A DNA stretch of 64,000 bases from Roridomyces roridus. Its lineage: Eukaryota; Basidiomycota; Agaricomycetes; Agaricales; Mycenaceae. Both the position numbers and the translations under genes were made by a program. Below, piece after piece: positions 34,242-49,694 of the stretch; within the stretch, counting starts at the first letter, position 1, and every line of letters begins with the position of its first letter. Under the pieces are notes generated by a model. That model did no database searches. It was not told the origin of the DNA and saw only the letters and a program-made list of their open reading frames with translations. The DNA is taken from the NCBI GenBank assembly GCA_029378245.1, contig JARKIF010000001.1, forward strand, positions 1,798,001 through 1,862,000. The letters are read 5' to 3'.

Positions 34242-34588
34242 GAGCAAGTGGCGCAACTGTGGCTAAATAGAGGATGAGAATCTCCCACAATTTCCAAACG
34301 TTGCTGGCGTATTGCGTGATCTGCTGCAACGTTCTCGGTTATGCGTCGGTTCACAGAGTGGCATGCGTGCAAAGCCCGAGTGCAAAAGCCCGAGGGTCTG
34401 AGGTCCGGCCGTAGGCGTGCAGTCGGAAACGTTTCAAGTCTCCGTTGGGAGGAGGTCGGTCTTGTCTTGTCATGATCACATGTCTCTCCCTAAGAACCAG
34501 GCAACATGACTTTGATCTTCTTACCCCGCATTTGATCTTTGTACCACATATAAAACTTGGCTCCGTTCCGTCCTCTCACTTTGTATCC
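34242..34588. other. Intergenic region
   Basis: About 350 bp without a gene, holding the ERG28 3' end and the promoter of the F-box gene. Confidence 0.5.
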
Positions 34589-36872
34589 ATGGCCCACAGT
34601 GTAGTCTCCCGCTACCCACCCGAGCTCCTCTTGACCATCTGTGCTTATATACACTCTAGCTGCATACCCTCTTCTATCCCGTCTCTCGACCCCCTCGTTC
34701 TCGAGGAGAATGGCGTCCCCACCGCTTTGCCATCCTCTCTACCTGCTGCAAGTTGGCCGGAACCAGTCGCGCGCCGCACCCTTGCCCAGCTCTGCCTAGT
34801 CAACCATGCATGGTACGACGCTGCGAAACCCTGGCTCTGGGACAAGCTCGAGGTTCGCCTACCGCGTAAATTCATTCCTGTGTCGCACGTTCTTGTTTCT
34901 CACATTCCCCTCTAGGAACCTTCTTGTCCATCGTGGAGGGCATCTCGTGGGACTATGAGGAAGAAACAGTCGACATGGTCATGGACAACACCATCCGAGC
35001 GGCTGTTATAGCTGCAACCAACTCTGCCCCCAATGGATCGGCCAAGGCGCTCGAGCAGCGAATCCTGCTTTCCCTCGATGCCCCGGAAGAGTCCATCCCC
35101 CTCGAACTGCTCTCCCCTGTTGCCTCTCGCGAACCCAGTCCTCGTCGGCTGCGACCAAAGAGCAAATCGCCTGCGCGATGGAAAATTATGCGCACAATCA
35201 GCGATGCCGTGCAAACACTATTGGAGCTGGAACCTGGTGTTTACGGTACGTTGTCCTTTGTTTTCTTTCTATTTTCTTGTGCTAAGAATTGCAGTTCCCA
35301 CTCCAAATGATCCTCGGCCGGGGAGATTTGTCCGCCATTTGGACTTTAACCATTTCCGGACGCTGGGGATGCGTCGTTCGGTGGAAGAGGGCGTGAACAG
35401 CCCCTTTGTCACGTCTCACAGAGTGGAGGCGATCATAAAGGTTCGTGCCTGTTCGGTGTTTTGCGTGAACTTCCAATCTCACGCGGCTTCAGGAAATGCC
35501 TAATTTGCTCGTCTTCGGCGCCACCGAGTTTATGGACGGCTCCCTCAATCTCCGCATCCTCAATGAGCTATTTCTCCGAGGCACTCCATCCCGCGGCCGT
35601 GGTCAGCCGACTCGTGGGCGTGCGCTCCTGGATCTCCATGACAGCGAGGAAGAGGATCGTGACCGGAGACGAGACTGTCGAGAACTCCAAGCAGTCGACC
35701 TCACTGGCTGCATCAGCTCTGTCTTTGTTCATGCGCTAGACGAGTTCGCAGCTGCTCATCTGCTGGAAGGAAGTGAAACGCAGGTTCGCGACCCTTTGGT
35801 CTTCCCTGGGCTCCGACGCCTGGGCATGCGTGGTGTCAAGAGCGTCCCGTCGCGGACGTTGACCGCCTTCGTCTTGTCCTTCCCGAACCTGACTCATCTC
35901 GACCTCTCGGGTACTCGTGTGAGCCCGGAACTACTTGTTGGTCTCGCCGAGTCGCGAACTGTCCGACTTCAGTCTTTGGCTCTGGCGCGCTGCGTGAAGC
36001 TGACGGGTGACTGCATCACGGACCTCCTCGTCCATTCCCTCGCGACGCATGACCTCGTCGAGCTCAACTTGTATGGCGATGCGACCTACTCTTCCCCGCT
36101 GTCGGAGGACAACATCATGGACCTGTTCACTCGAGCGCCGTGCTTTACTGGCGGCAAATTGGTGTACCTTGACATGTCCAGTGCCCCCATCACGGAGACA
36201 CTGCTCGAGAAGGCAGCACCACAGCCGCAGCTTCGCTCGTTGGGTCTCTCAAACATCCCGGAACTGGACCTCGGTGTCGTCGGTGAATTCATTCGGACCA
36301 AGGCCGTGAACCTGGAGGTGCTGACTCTGTCGGGCACATCTCCGGATCTGGACTGCGGGTCACGCGCCGGGGTCGGGCGGAGATCCGCGAGCCAATCGTC
36401 CATTGCTCTGTACACTCACATAATCCGGCCTCTGTGCACTCCGCCTTTCTCATTCAGCCTCTCCCAATTGTCGAGGCCGACTACACCGCCTGCGACCCGA
36501 CTACGTGTGATTGAGCTATCGCCGGCTATGCTCAATGCCCTCGGCATCGGGGCCGGATCATGGCGGATCATCCGCAGCAAGGGCGGCAGGGGCTGGTATG
36601 TCGACACTGCCTCCGGCTGGGTCGCAGGGGAGCTGCGCAGAGATCTCCAAAAGCAGCATGCTTGGCGACGTTACCTCGAGCAGCTGTCAGCTGCCAATGG
36701 CAACGTGAGCAGCGGTGTCGGCTGGCACGCGCGCAAGATGGAGGTTCGTGATCCGGTGTTTTCTTTTCCGTTCAACTTGGACTTATCTGCCGCACAGATA
36801 TTGTATGGACATGGCATGCTTGGGCATGAAGACGGGCTCTATGGCGCTGTGTCGTTTGCATATCAGGGTTAA
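34589..36872 (+). CDS. F-box/LRR-type protein
   Basis: Five exons, 34589-34865, 34916-35245, 35295-35440, 35493-36743 and 36798-36872, give 692 aa. The N-terminus has an F-box-like start (YPPELLLTIC, then RTLAQLCLVNHAWYDAAKPWLWDKLEVRLPR). Exon 4 has leucine-rich repeats (LTHLDLSGTRVSPELL, LQSLALARCVKLTGDCITDLL, LVELNLYGD, LRSLGLSNIPELDL). Such proteins recruit substrates to SCF ubiquitin ligases; the substrate is unknown. The last intron (36744-36797) is 54 bp and free of stops, so retaining it would add 18 residues in frame. Confidence 0.88.
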
Positions 36873-37163
36873 AGGGGAATGCTGTAAAAATGTATCATTA
36901 TAGGTCGGGGCGGTCCGTTCGATGTCAATGTCACTGCGGTTTGCGGTACTACAGCAGTTGGAAAATTGGAACAGCCTTTCGTGGACCAAAAAGATAAGCC
37001 TGTAGATACCAGCTATAGGTTGCGAACTGAGTCTTGCCTTGATTTGAACCCGGGTCTGTTGCCAAGCCAGGGCCATACTGCAGACAATTGATTGACCCGC
37101 CACCTTGTCTCTCTCTCCCTTAACGGTCAACCGGAACACTCCTTCTCTTCATCTCCTGCCTCA

Positions 37164-39498
37164 ATGGGTACGCTCTTTTTCTGCACCTGGCCTCTAGTCA
37201 TAACGCCACACTGTTCAACAGCATCACATGAAGGTTCCACCTCGAACCAGCCCCTCGTCCAGGGAGCACAAATGAACGGAGGCTCAGACATTCCAATGAC
37301 CCGAGTCCGAACCGAAGAGCCTTCTACTATCAGGTCAAGACGAACCCTGACGGCTCCTGCGGAAGAAGAACCGCGCAGATCGTTCAGTTTGGCGCGAACA
37401 GCTACCGTACTGTTCACGCCAATGAAACCCGTGGGCAAAGCGCCCGGAGTCCTCAAATCTATCCGGTCCATCTTGACAGCATCTTGGCTTAACCTGTTAC
37501 TGGTCTTCATCCCAATATCGGTGCGTCCACTCTGCGCGCCACATGCACTCCCCCTCAACGTGGCTTCACAGTGGGCTTTTAATTTCGCGGACAAGGAACA
37601 ACATACACTCATTTTCGTTTGTGAGTCTTGCTCAGTTGCCACACGGTTGCTAGACACTCATAAATTTCAGTCTCCTTCCTGGCTATCATACCCCTGGCAA
37701 AAGTACTTGTTTTGTCATGTACTCCGACGCGTTTATTCATTTGGACGAATAGCTCCTTGCCTTTGCAACGGATGAGTTGTCTCTTCGTGTTGGTCAAACT
37801 CTGGCTGGATTGCTTAATGCCACTCTCGTGCGCTAATCTTATCTCATCTTTTTCTCTCTGATTCTCACGCCACTTGTTTTAGGGCAATGCGTGAGTTCAT
37901 CTTCACTTTTGTCCCAGTTGTTCTCACATTCCAATCTAGTGTCGAATTGATCGTGGCTGTATGTTGTACCATTCCATCCGCCCTCTTCGATCTCAACGGT
38001 TCTCCAGATTCTCGCCTTGACCAAATGCCAGCTGACTGTCGTCCAATCTTCTTGTATGTCACGGCGTTTAGTTGTCGATCGGCGTCTCTCTGATCTATAT
38101 TCCAGTGATTGGCTCCATTTTAAGCAACCTTCGTGAGCGCTTAGGGTCACTTTTGGCGCCCACGGTCATCTAATCGTAGCCGCAGTGCTCGTGCTCGGAA
38201 TGTGTTTCTTTGCGGGCGGTATCAAGTTCTCCGAGCAAGGCTTTGGTGCTAGTATGCCACTCTTTGCTAAATACATTTGCAACCTCTCATGTATCACTCA
38301 GGCGCTACTCAACTCAACTCTTCCCTCCTCACCATTAGCGTCATCGCCGTACTTTTACCTGCAGCATTCAGGTTCACGGTCACAGCCCAATCCGATCCAG
38401 ATCCCGGTCAGGATATTCTCAAGCTTAGCCGCGGAGTAGGTGTTTACTCTGTTGCACTTTCTTGGTCCTTACTTTTGTCTAGACCGCCATCATCATGCTC
38501 TTCAGTAAGTTCTTCCATGGGGTCTCGAGTCGTCCTCACCCCTCCAAGTCTATGCGTCCTATCTCGTTTTCCAACTCTTTTCACATACGGAACTCTATGA
38601 CGACCAGAGTCACGATGTTATCAAATCCACCAAATACAAGAAGCACAAAAAGGGAGAGGAGCAAGTTGACACTCCCACTACTGCCACGGATCTAGAAAAC
38701 AGTGAGGAGCCCAAGGAGGAGGAAGAAGAGCCCCAACTCAGCTTGTACATGACAATCGGTCTCCTGGTTGTCGTCACAGTGTTTGTGGCTATTACTGCGG
38801 AGTGGCTCGTTGATTCCATCGATGGTCTCACCGACACCGGCCACATAAGTAAAGAGTTTGTTGGTGTTATCCTGCTGCCCATCGTTGGCAACGCCGCAGG
38901 TAATCTTTATCTTAATTTTTTGTGCAGTCTAATTGTTTTAAATAGAGCACGTCACTGCTGTCTCCGTCTCTGTCAAGGACAAGCTTACTCTCAGCCTCGG
39001 AGTTGCTGTGGGATCAAGTATCGTGAGTCCAGGACCGTGCTTGGGGGTGTAGCTAATCAAATCCTTTAGCAAATCGCGTTGTTTGTGATCCCGTTCATCG
39101 TCACATTGGCATGGTGGCTCGGCAAACCACTGACGATGTTGTTCGACCCCTACGAATCCATCGCAGTGTTCCTGGCGGTGCTCACAGTCAATTACGCGAC
39201 CCAGGATGGGAAATCCAACTGGCTCGAGGTATTTGTCAATTTGAACCTCCCGCAGGAAACTAAACTGTTTATTAGGGCATGATTCTCATGTGTTTGTACC
39301 TGATTCTCGCAGTGACGTTCTGGTATTATCGTAAGTGTCCCTTTCTCGTGGGTTCCTCTGTTAAAGAACTCGAACAGCTGGATCGTCCAAAGACTTTGGT
39401 AGTATATTGCCACTTTGCGTTTGATCGCAGGGGGCGCCCGCGCTCCGCCCTTTGTTCCCCAGTATCTTGAGAGGGAGCCGTTTTTAGTTCTCGATTGA
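37164..39498 (+). CDS. VCX1: Vacuolar-type Ca2+/H+ exchanger (CAX family)
   Basis: Exchanges cytosolic Ca2+ for protons, usually at the vacuole. Seventeen exons join in phase to 496 aa, starting with a 4-nt coding exon (37164-37167). Key parts: FLAIIPLAKVL..FATDELSLRVGQTLAGLLNATL, the GNAVELIVA c-1 motif, LGMCFFAGGIKFSEQGFG, LNSSLLTISVIAVLLPAAFRF, an acidic loop, [38 protein letters not shown] (c-2 motif) and a final membrane helix. The c-1 GNA is encoded by an 8-nt micro-exon (37883-37890) followed by a 19-nt exon (37940-37958). The C-terminal exon (39431-39498) is the least certain. Confidence 0.93.
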
Positions 39499-39583
39499 CA
39501 ATATACCCCAAGTACTTCAGATGTATCCTACTCCTCGCTAGTACAATGTAGCCTCGCCTGCATAATGGGAGAGCATGCACGTC

Positions 39584-40315
39584 TCATCTCCCCCACAATC
39601 GCTGCATCGGGTAAGTGAGGCCAGTAACGAGAGGACTGACAGAATTCCAAATGTCTTCTGCCACGGCCTCCCTCGCTCTTCCAGCATCAATCGTGACCCA
39701 TGCTTTCTGGTCAAACTCGGCGGCGATTTCGCTGAAAATGCTGCGGACTTTGCGCTGTAGTTCCTCCTTCTCGTACCGCTCTTCACCATAGCCACCGCGT
39801 TCCCTTGCTTTTTCGGGTGCGATATCGAGGAACAAGGTGATATCAGGACCAGGTAGCGAGACCTCGGGAGAGCGACACCAATCCAGTGGCAGACCCTTGG
39901 CTGTAGAGAAGGCGACACCAGAGAATGCATATCTATCGCAGACGACCGTGGTGCCTTGAGCGAGGAGTTGTTCGATCGTGGTGCTACGGACGTGTTTAAA
40001 CAGGACAGAGCACGAAAAAGACGCGTCGTACGCGAGTTCCCAGCGATTCGCAGAGAAGAGGAGATGGATGGCGCGGTCGTCTAGCTCTGATTGGGAGCGC
40101 AGATACGAGTCTATCATCGAGCCGATTGCTGTAGTGCGGTCTGGGACATGTTGAGAGAGAAGGGTTTAGTTCGACCGTTTGATGATACCTGGGAACTTGA
40201 GGAGCTTGACGGGGATTCTCTCTGCCTCGAGACGAGTGTGTAGAGTGGCGACCTGAGTCGTTTTGCCAGATCTGTCGAGGCCTTCGATGACGATGAATGC
40301 GCCGCGGTTGACCAT
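39584..40315 (-). CDS. CDC8: Thymidylate (dTMP) kinase
   Basis: Phosphorylates dTMP to dTDP for DNA synthesis. Two exons, 40315-40189 and 40140-39584, give 227 aa. Motifs: P-loop FIVIEGLDRSGKTTQ, LKFPDRTTAIGSMIDSYL (DR substrate motif across the intron), HLLFSANRWE, VVCDRYAFSGVAFSTAKGL and the LID-region arginines (ARERGGYGEERYE). The start codon is only 35 bp from the divergent ARP3 start; the stop faces the CAX gene end 85 bp away. Confidence 0.95.
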
Positions 40316-40350
40316 CTCTTGATCAATATTTGTTCTACTGCGCCGTCACC
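40316..40350. promoter_or_regulatory. 35-bp spacer between divergent CDC8 and ARP3 starts
   Basis: All sequence between the two ATGs. It is too short for two ordinary promoters, so promoter elements or transcript starts must lie within the neighbouring coding regions or be shared. Confidence 0.6.
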
Positions 40351-41948
40351 ATGTCTGTTCTCGCCCCCATTATCTGCGACAATGGGACGGGCTACTCCAA
40401 AGTCGGGTGCGCGCCCTCCTCGTTTCCAAGTCCAGTGCATGCTGACTTGTTCCATTTCAAAGCTTTGCAGGCAATTCTGATCCCTCATTGTACGTCAATC
40501 TCCCCCCGTGCAACTCTCAGACGGCTCAACGACCCTGGTAGCGTCTTTCCCACCGCGATAGCCACGAGAGGGTCTGCATCCCAATCCAGCAACGCGCCCG
40601 CCGTCCCGTCCAAACCCGGCCATCTCGCCTCGAAACGCGGGGTGGAAGACCTCGACTTCTTCATCGGCGACGAGGCCTTGGCCAACGCAAAGACCCCCGG
40701 CTATGGTGTCTACTACCCTATTCGCCAGGGCATGATTGACAATTGGGATCATATGGAGCGCTATTGGGAGCAGACTATCTTCAAGTACCTTCGCGCCGAG
40801 CCCGAAGACCATTACTTCCTTCTCGTGAGTTGGAATTCGTTTGAGCTTTACCTGCGGATATACAAACCTCTATAGACCGAACCCCCGCTAAATGCCCCCG
40901 AAAACCGAGAGCAAACGGCCGAAATCTTCTTCGAGTCCTTCAACATCAAGGGTCTCTACATCGCTGTGCAAGCCGTCCTAGCGCTTGCTGCGTCGTGGTC
41001 GTCGAACCGAGTCACGGATCGGACGCTTACCGGCACAGTCATCGATTCCGGTGACGGTGTAACGCACGTTATTCCCTGTGCGGAGGGCTATGTTATCGGT
41101 AGTGCAATCAAGCACATTCCCATTGCAGGGCGCGACATCTCGCAGTTTGTGCTCAATTTGATGCGCGAACGCGGTGAGATGACCGCCGTTCCTCCCGAGG
41201 ACCAGCTCCGTGTCGCAAGCAAGGTCAAGGAGAGCTACAGTTATGTCTGCCAGGACATTGTGAAGGAGTTTAGAAAGTACGATGCGGACCCGTACACTTA
41301 TTTCCAGAGATACGACGGCGAGCACAGCGTCACGGGACGGGTGCGTGCAAATTCTCTGGATATTGCCATAATCTGACGATCCACTAGAAATACAGTGTCG
41401 ACGTTGGCTACGAGCGCTTCCTCGCTCCAGAAATCTTCTTCAACCCCGAGATCCTGTCCTCGGACTTTTTGACTCCCTTGCCCGAGGTCGTCGACGAGAC
41501 AATCCGGCAATCACCCATCGACGTCCGTCGTGGTCTGTACAAGAACATCGTCTTGTCCGGTGGTTCGACCATGTTCCAGCACTTTGGCCAGCGCCTCAAG
41601 CGCGACTTGAAACAAATCGTTGATCGCAGATTAGACGACCTGGCTACTGCGAGTGGCAGTTCGCAAAAGGTAATTGCTCCGCAGCACCTGGACCAGACTG
41701 TGCTGACCCCCGCCGCAGTCTTCTGGCGTCGAAGTCGAAGTCATCTCACACAAGCGCCAAAGGTACGCCGTGTGGTTTGGTGGTTCGCTGCTTGCGTCTC
41801 TGGTGAGTTTCTTGTCTCTTTTGTGGGACACTATCCAACCACGAATCTGCAGCCCGAGTTTTACACGTCCTGCCACACCAAGGCCCAGTACGACGAGATT
41901 GGCCCCAGCATTTGCAGACGGTACCAGATTTTCGGCAGTGCGACGTAA
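40351..41948 (+). CDS. ARP3: Actin-related protein 3 (Arp2/3 complex)
   Basis: Core subunit of the Arp2/3 actin-branching complex. Seven exons, 40351-40406, 40463-40489, 40542-40824, 40876-41340, 41388-41669, 41719-41802 and 41853-41948, give 430 aa, the normal size. Motifs: [96 protein letters not shown] and the terminal [16 protein letters not shown]. No damage seen. Confidence 0.97.
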
Positions 41949-42036
41949 ACGTAAACTACCACAAACTGTATTTTTTTCGCAATAAAGCCAGTGGAATTAA
42001 ATAGGATTGGGCTACAATGAGTATGCGTGTATCTAT

Positions 42037-44535
42037 CTACAACTTGGCCTTTTCAGCCTCGCCAGTTCCAAAGTTGGCCACCATCTGTTCGAGTGCCTCT
42101 GCCGAGGTCGTGGGATGCGTCGTCCGTCCGTCGGTGAAGTTGGTGATGCTGCCCCACTTGGCCACAACGTCCTCCGGGGTGTAGGGCACTTTGGATGGGA
42201 AGCTGTAGCCTCCGGAACGTTCCCATCGCGTTTGCGCAGCCCATCCGCCGAGGACCTCAAACAAGCCGCCCGTGGTCTCCTCGTTGGCTAGCAGCAGGTT
42301 AGCGTACGATGAAACGAATTGTGAGCGTTCTTACCTGCACTGCTCAGGTATCCCACTAAAGGAGCGATAAAGTCAGGCTAAAAAGGAAGGTGAGCTACCG
42401 CTTCGAGCCAGACGGAATGATTGATTGATTACCTTGAAGGCGTCGACCATCTCTTGCGTCCTGAGGATGGAACGTTACTTTGCATACTAGTTGATGGACG
42501 TATTCACGTACCAGACAGTGGAAGTCATGGCAGTACCAGCAGAAGGGGCAATGCAGTTGGCGAAAATGTTGTACTTCTTGCCCTCGATGGCAAGAGTGCG
42601 GGTCAAACCGATGATACCAGCCTTGGCCGTGGAGTACTAGCACAGAACGTTGAATGAAATTTATCCCACTGAAAACGCAAAACGCACGTTTGCCTGGCCA
42701 AAGTTGCCATCTTGGAAAGATAAGTCAAGGTAAAGAATGCAACGGTATTCAACCTACAAATTCCGACTTGCGAGCAAGTGGTGACAATGCGACCGAACTT
42801 CTGGTCCTGGAAAATTGGCCAGACAGCCTTGGCGCACTAAAAACATTTAGATGGGTCAAGATGCTAGTGGTCGAGAAAGTACCTTGTAGGTCGCACTGGA
42901 GCGCAGTTCAGAAAGATTGCGAGTCTGAAAAAGATTGGAACTGACCGCAAGTGTATCGCCAGAACAATGTCCCACTCCTGTGGCGTCACGGCCTGGAATG
43001 ATTTGTCCCTCAGAATCCCGGCGTTGGCAACGAGGATGTGGACGCCTCCGAACTTCTCAACGGCAACCTTGACGAGAGCGTCGCCATCTTCAGCTGAGCA
43101 TACCGCGGCGACAGCCTTTCCTCCAGCTAAAGAAGGGTAAGGCAAAAAGTCGGAATCCCGCGCGGAGTCCTACCTTTGACGACCTCGTCAACGACGCCGT
43201 TGGCACTCTTTTCGCTAACGTCGTTGACGACGACATTCGCACCAAGTTTGCCGTACATGAGAGCGTACACACGTCCAAGACCAGCACCTGAACCAGTGAT
43301 AATAACAGTTTGACCGTCGAAACGAACCGGAGGGGACGATTGGGGGTTTGACGGCAAGGTGGCGGCGAGTTTGAGTTTTGACGGTGCATCAATATCCCTC
43401 AGGAAATGGGGGCTGGGTGCCTTCAATAAAAGGTGTTCAGGACAGATCAAGTACTCACTGTTCAGCTTTGCTAAAGTCGGTGATCTCTGCAAATTTGGCT
43501 TTGACCTGCACATCAAAGGTTAATCCTTGCTGAGAAAAGGTAAGATTGGCTTACGGCTGACGGTGTGAAGCTCGAGTCTGTTTTGAAAACGGTGCCATTG
43601 CTGCGTTCCCAGCGGATCTCAGCGACGAAACCAGCACCAACTTCAAAAACTCTGCCAGTGGCATCAACGCCATCCGGGTGAGTGACCGCGAGCACGAAAG
43701 GAGCAACGAGGGTGGGCTGCAGGTTTGCCAGCATTTCGGGAGGCATGATAGTCTCGGTCATGGGTGAAGCAGCAATCTGATATTATTAATTAGTGTGAAT
43801 ACGCGAGAGGGTCGGCAAGTTACGCACTGGGGCAATAGCAATCGCCTTGATACCATACTTGGCGCCTTCGATAGCGAGGGTTTTGGTGAAACCGATGAGA
43901 GCCATCTTGGCAGCACTGTAGTTCGCCTGACCAAAGTTGCCATACAATCCCGCGGCGCTGGCGGTGTTGAGAACGCGTCCAAATTTTTGCTTCCGGAAAT
44001 GAGGCCATGCAGCCTTGGTGCAGGCAAATGCACCCTTGAGATGGACCTCCACAATCTGGTCCCATTCCTTGTCCGTCATCTTCTTGAACCTGAGGCTAAA
44101 TTTAGACGCCAGTAAAGCAGCAAATGCAGCGAAATGCACCCTTTGTCCCGCAAGATCCCCGCATTGTTAATGAGGATCGTTACAGTTCCGAACGCGTCGA
44201 GAGCACTCTTGATAACAGCCTCTCCGTCGGTAACGGAAGAGGTGTTTACAACGGCCTTGCCGCCCGCTGAGCCAACTGTCACGCGCTTGTCCCATGCGGC
44301 GGCGGAATGTGCGGCTCACCCTGGACGATTTGGTCGACGACCTTCTGAGCGGCGTCTGGATTGAAGTCATTTACGACAATGTTGGCACCGCGCGAGGCAA
44401 AGAGCAACGAATAGCTGGAGATACAGTCACATAGGAGAATCTAGGCGCGCAAGGGTCATACGTTCGACCTAATCCACCTCCAGCGCCGGTCACGACGACG
44501 GTCTGGCCTTTGAAGGACAATGGCGATGGGGACAT
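42037..44535 (-). CDS. FOX2: Peroxisomal multifunctional enzyme type 2, double (3R)-hydroxyacyl-CoA dehydrogenase part
   Basis: Carries two tandem SDR domains like fungal Fox2 but lacks the hydratase domain, which is the divergent gene at 44726. First [37 protein letters not shown], and the catalytic YSAAK within [12 protein letters not shown]. Second [50 protein letters not shown] and a second ANY-type site. About ten short introns interrupt it. The C-terminus (GEAEKAKL) is a type 1 peroxisomal targeting signal. It converts (3R)-hydroxyacyl-CoA to 3-ketoacyl-CoA. It ends 88 bp from ARP3, tail-to-tail. Confidence 0.93.
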
Positions 44536-44725
44536 GGTAGTGGGAAGAAGAAGAGCAGGGAGACGGCCATTTTATGCGATCACGATTCGGGTGCACGAGC
44601 GGGGCACAGTGACATGTGATAGTCTACTAGGTCACAAGCCGAAGACAAGCCGGGAATCACATCGTTCCGCACTTTCAGCACTATCTATTCGGGATACCGA
44701 CGAGTTGCGGAGGTTCTTCTCAACC
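44536..44725. promoter_or_regulatory. Shared divergent promoter of the two MFE-2 halves
   Basis: 190 bp lie between the start codons of the dehydrogenase and hydratase genes, so co-regulation is likely. I could not point to a proven operator. Confidence 0.65.
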
Positions 44726-45847
44726 ATGGCCAACACCCAAGATCCCCAGCTCGTCTTGGACGCAAAGAACATTGAGATACCCGCCGACCACTACACCTTC
44801 ACAGAACGCGATGTCATTCTCTACAATCTAGGCATTGGCGCGACAGCACAGGATCTTCAATGGGTCTACGAGGGCGACGACGAGTTCGCTGCGATCCCTA
44901 CATTCGGCGTCATTCCCCAGTTCGCAGCCATGGGCTCTGCGTCACTCGACTGGTTGCCCAACTTCAATCCTGCAAAGCTTCTGCACGGAGAGCAGTTCCT
45001 GAGCATCAAGGCTCCCATTCCCACAAGTGGAGAGCTCGTCACCACGGCTAGGTTCCTTGAGGTCCTCGACAAGGGCAAGGCTGCCGCGGTCACTATGCTT
45101 ACCGAGACCAAAGACGCGTCGGGCAAACTCATCTTTGAGAATCAAGTATGTCCTTGTGTGTTCTCCCGTCTCTGAACTCACATGTCTAGTCTACGACTTT
45201 TATTCGAGGAAGCGGAGGTTTCGGCGGCAAGCGTGTCGGGATGGGTATGCCCAGCTCAGCTCATCATTCACACAACTAACTTGATCTCGCAGACCGTGGA
45301 GCAGCCACCGCTGCCAACGATGTACCTAAACGCGCCCCGGATGCTGTCGTTGAAGAGAAGACATCTGCTGGCCAAGCTGCGTTGTACCGGTACGCTGTTT
45401 CTTATTGCGTTGAGCATTGATTGAAGTTTCACGACCAGTCTGAGCGGCGATTTAAACCCATTACATGCACGTACAGTGCCCTTTCTGTCTACTCACACTC
45501 ATTTTTCTCTTCAGATTCTCCCTGAATTTGCCGCAATTGGTGGCTTCAACAAACCAATTCTTCACGGTCTTTGCTTCATGGGCATTGCTGGTAAGCATGT
45601 CCTGCAAAAGTTTGGACCTTACCAGGACATCAAAGTCCGGTAAGTTAAGACCTTATATTGGACGCCCCGCATTCATTTGGCCGACAGGTTCGCTGGCGTA
45701 GTATATCCAGGGGAGACTCTCGTCACACAGATGTGGAAGGAAGGCCAGAAAGTCATCTTCACGGCCAAGGTGAAAGAACGGGACGCTCTCGTTCTCGCTT
45801 CTGCCGCAGCGACTCTTGTAGATGGCGAGGCCAAGGCGAAATTGTAA
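44726..45847 (+). CDS. Peroxisomal 2-enoyl-CoA hydratase 2 (MaoC-like, MFE-2 hydratase part)
   Basis: Six exons, 44726-45145, 45190-45244, 45293-45389, 45439-45466, 45515-45639 and 45688-45847, give 294 aa. It matches the C-terminal hydratase 2 part of fungal Fox2: [20 protein letters not shown], then the hot-dog catalytic motif LSGDLNPLH...[18 protein letters not shown]. The end (DGEAKAKL) is a peroxisomal PTS1. It hydrates trans-2-enoyl-CoA to (3R)-hydroxyacyl-CoA, feeding the divergent dehydrogenase. The intron after LNPLH appears to use a GC donor (GCACGT), and the usual aspartate after H-x is replaced by L (HILPEF). Both deserve a check, since that Asp is part of the hydratase 2 motif. 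Confidence 0.9.
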
Positions 45848-45874
45848 CACATGAAATATATATCGTTATATTGT

Positions 45875-49023
<3,149 letters not shown>

Positions 49024-49694
49024 TTGAGAAGAAGAGTACGATTGACCACCGACGACCCCGCACGCCTTTAAGGGCTCCGCGGGGATCAGTGATCCATATA
49101 CACGGGCGCATGTTGTGAGATTTTCATCATTGTATTCGACGTTACGGCCAGCTCTGGTGAGTTGAAAGATGGCCAGTTGGCTCGATTCGATTGCTGCCGT
49201 GAAGAAGCAGTTTTCATCAAGCGGATACTTGGTGCCTGACCTGGGCCCTCTCTCATGGGAACGAAGGTTCAGTTGAATGCCGTTGAATTCGAAAGTGATC
49301 TTGGATTTTGGTCGAGAATAACAACCCATGGTCTCGAGCGAAAGGAGTGCAGCAATCAAGTTGATCTTTTTTTCTTGCTTTTCCAGGTCTGGTATTGAGG
49401 TCGCAAGCCGCTCAAGCCTTAGCAAGGACCTAAGCCTGGGGGCTACCATCCGGAAAGATGCTTCGAATCCTAGTGTAGTCTCATGGAGTGTTTATATCCT
49501 ATAGACCCAGTAGACTTGTGCGGACTTGGGAAATCGTGGAAAGCAAGTCAACTAACACAGCCTCTGATCGATCGAGTTTATCCTTATCTTATCTCGCCAT
49601 GGCCAACATTCTTGTCTTGTGGGCAATCTTTCAAGCTGTGGGAGCGATGGGCTCAAATTTCTGCATATCTCTCTCTTGAGTCACAACCACCACC
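49024..49694. other. Region upstream of amidase; one unassigned minus ORF
   Basis: A minus-strand ORF at 49449-49021 (142 aa) has non-random composition but no motif I recognise, and overlaps the start of the monooxygenase pseudogene. It could be a gene remnant. The rest is presumably the amidase promoter. Confidence 0.3.
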
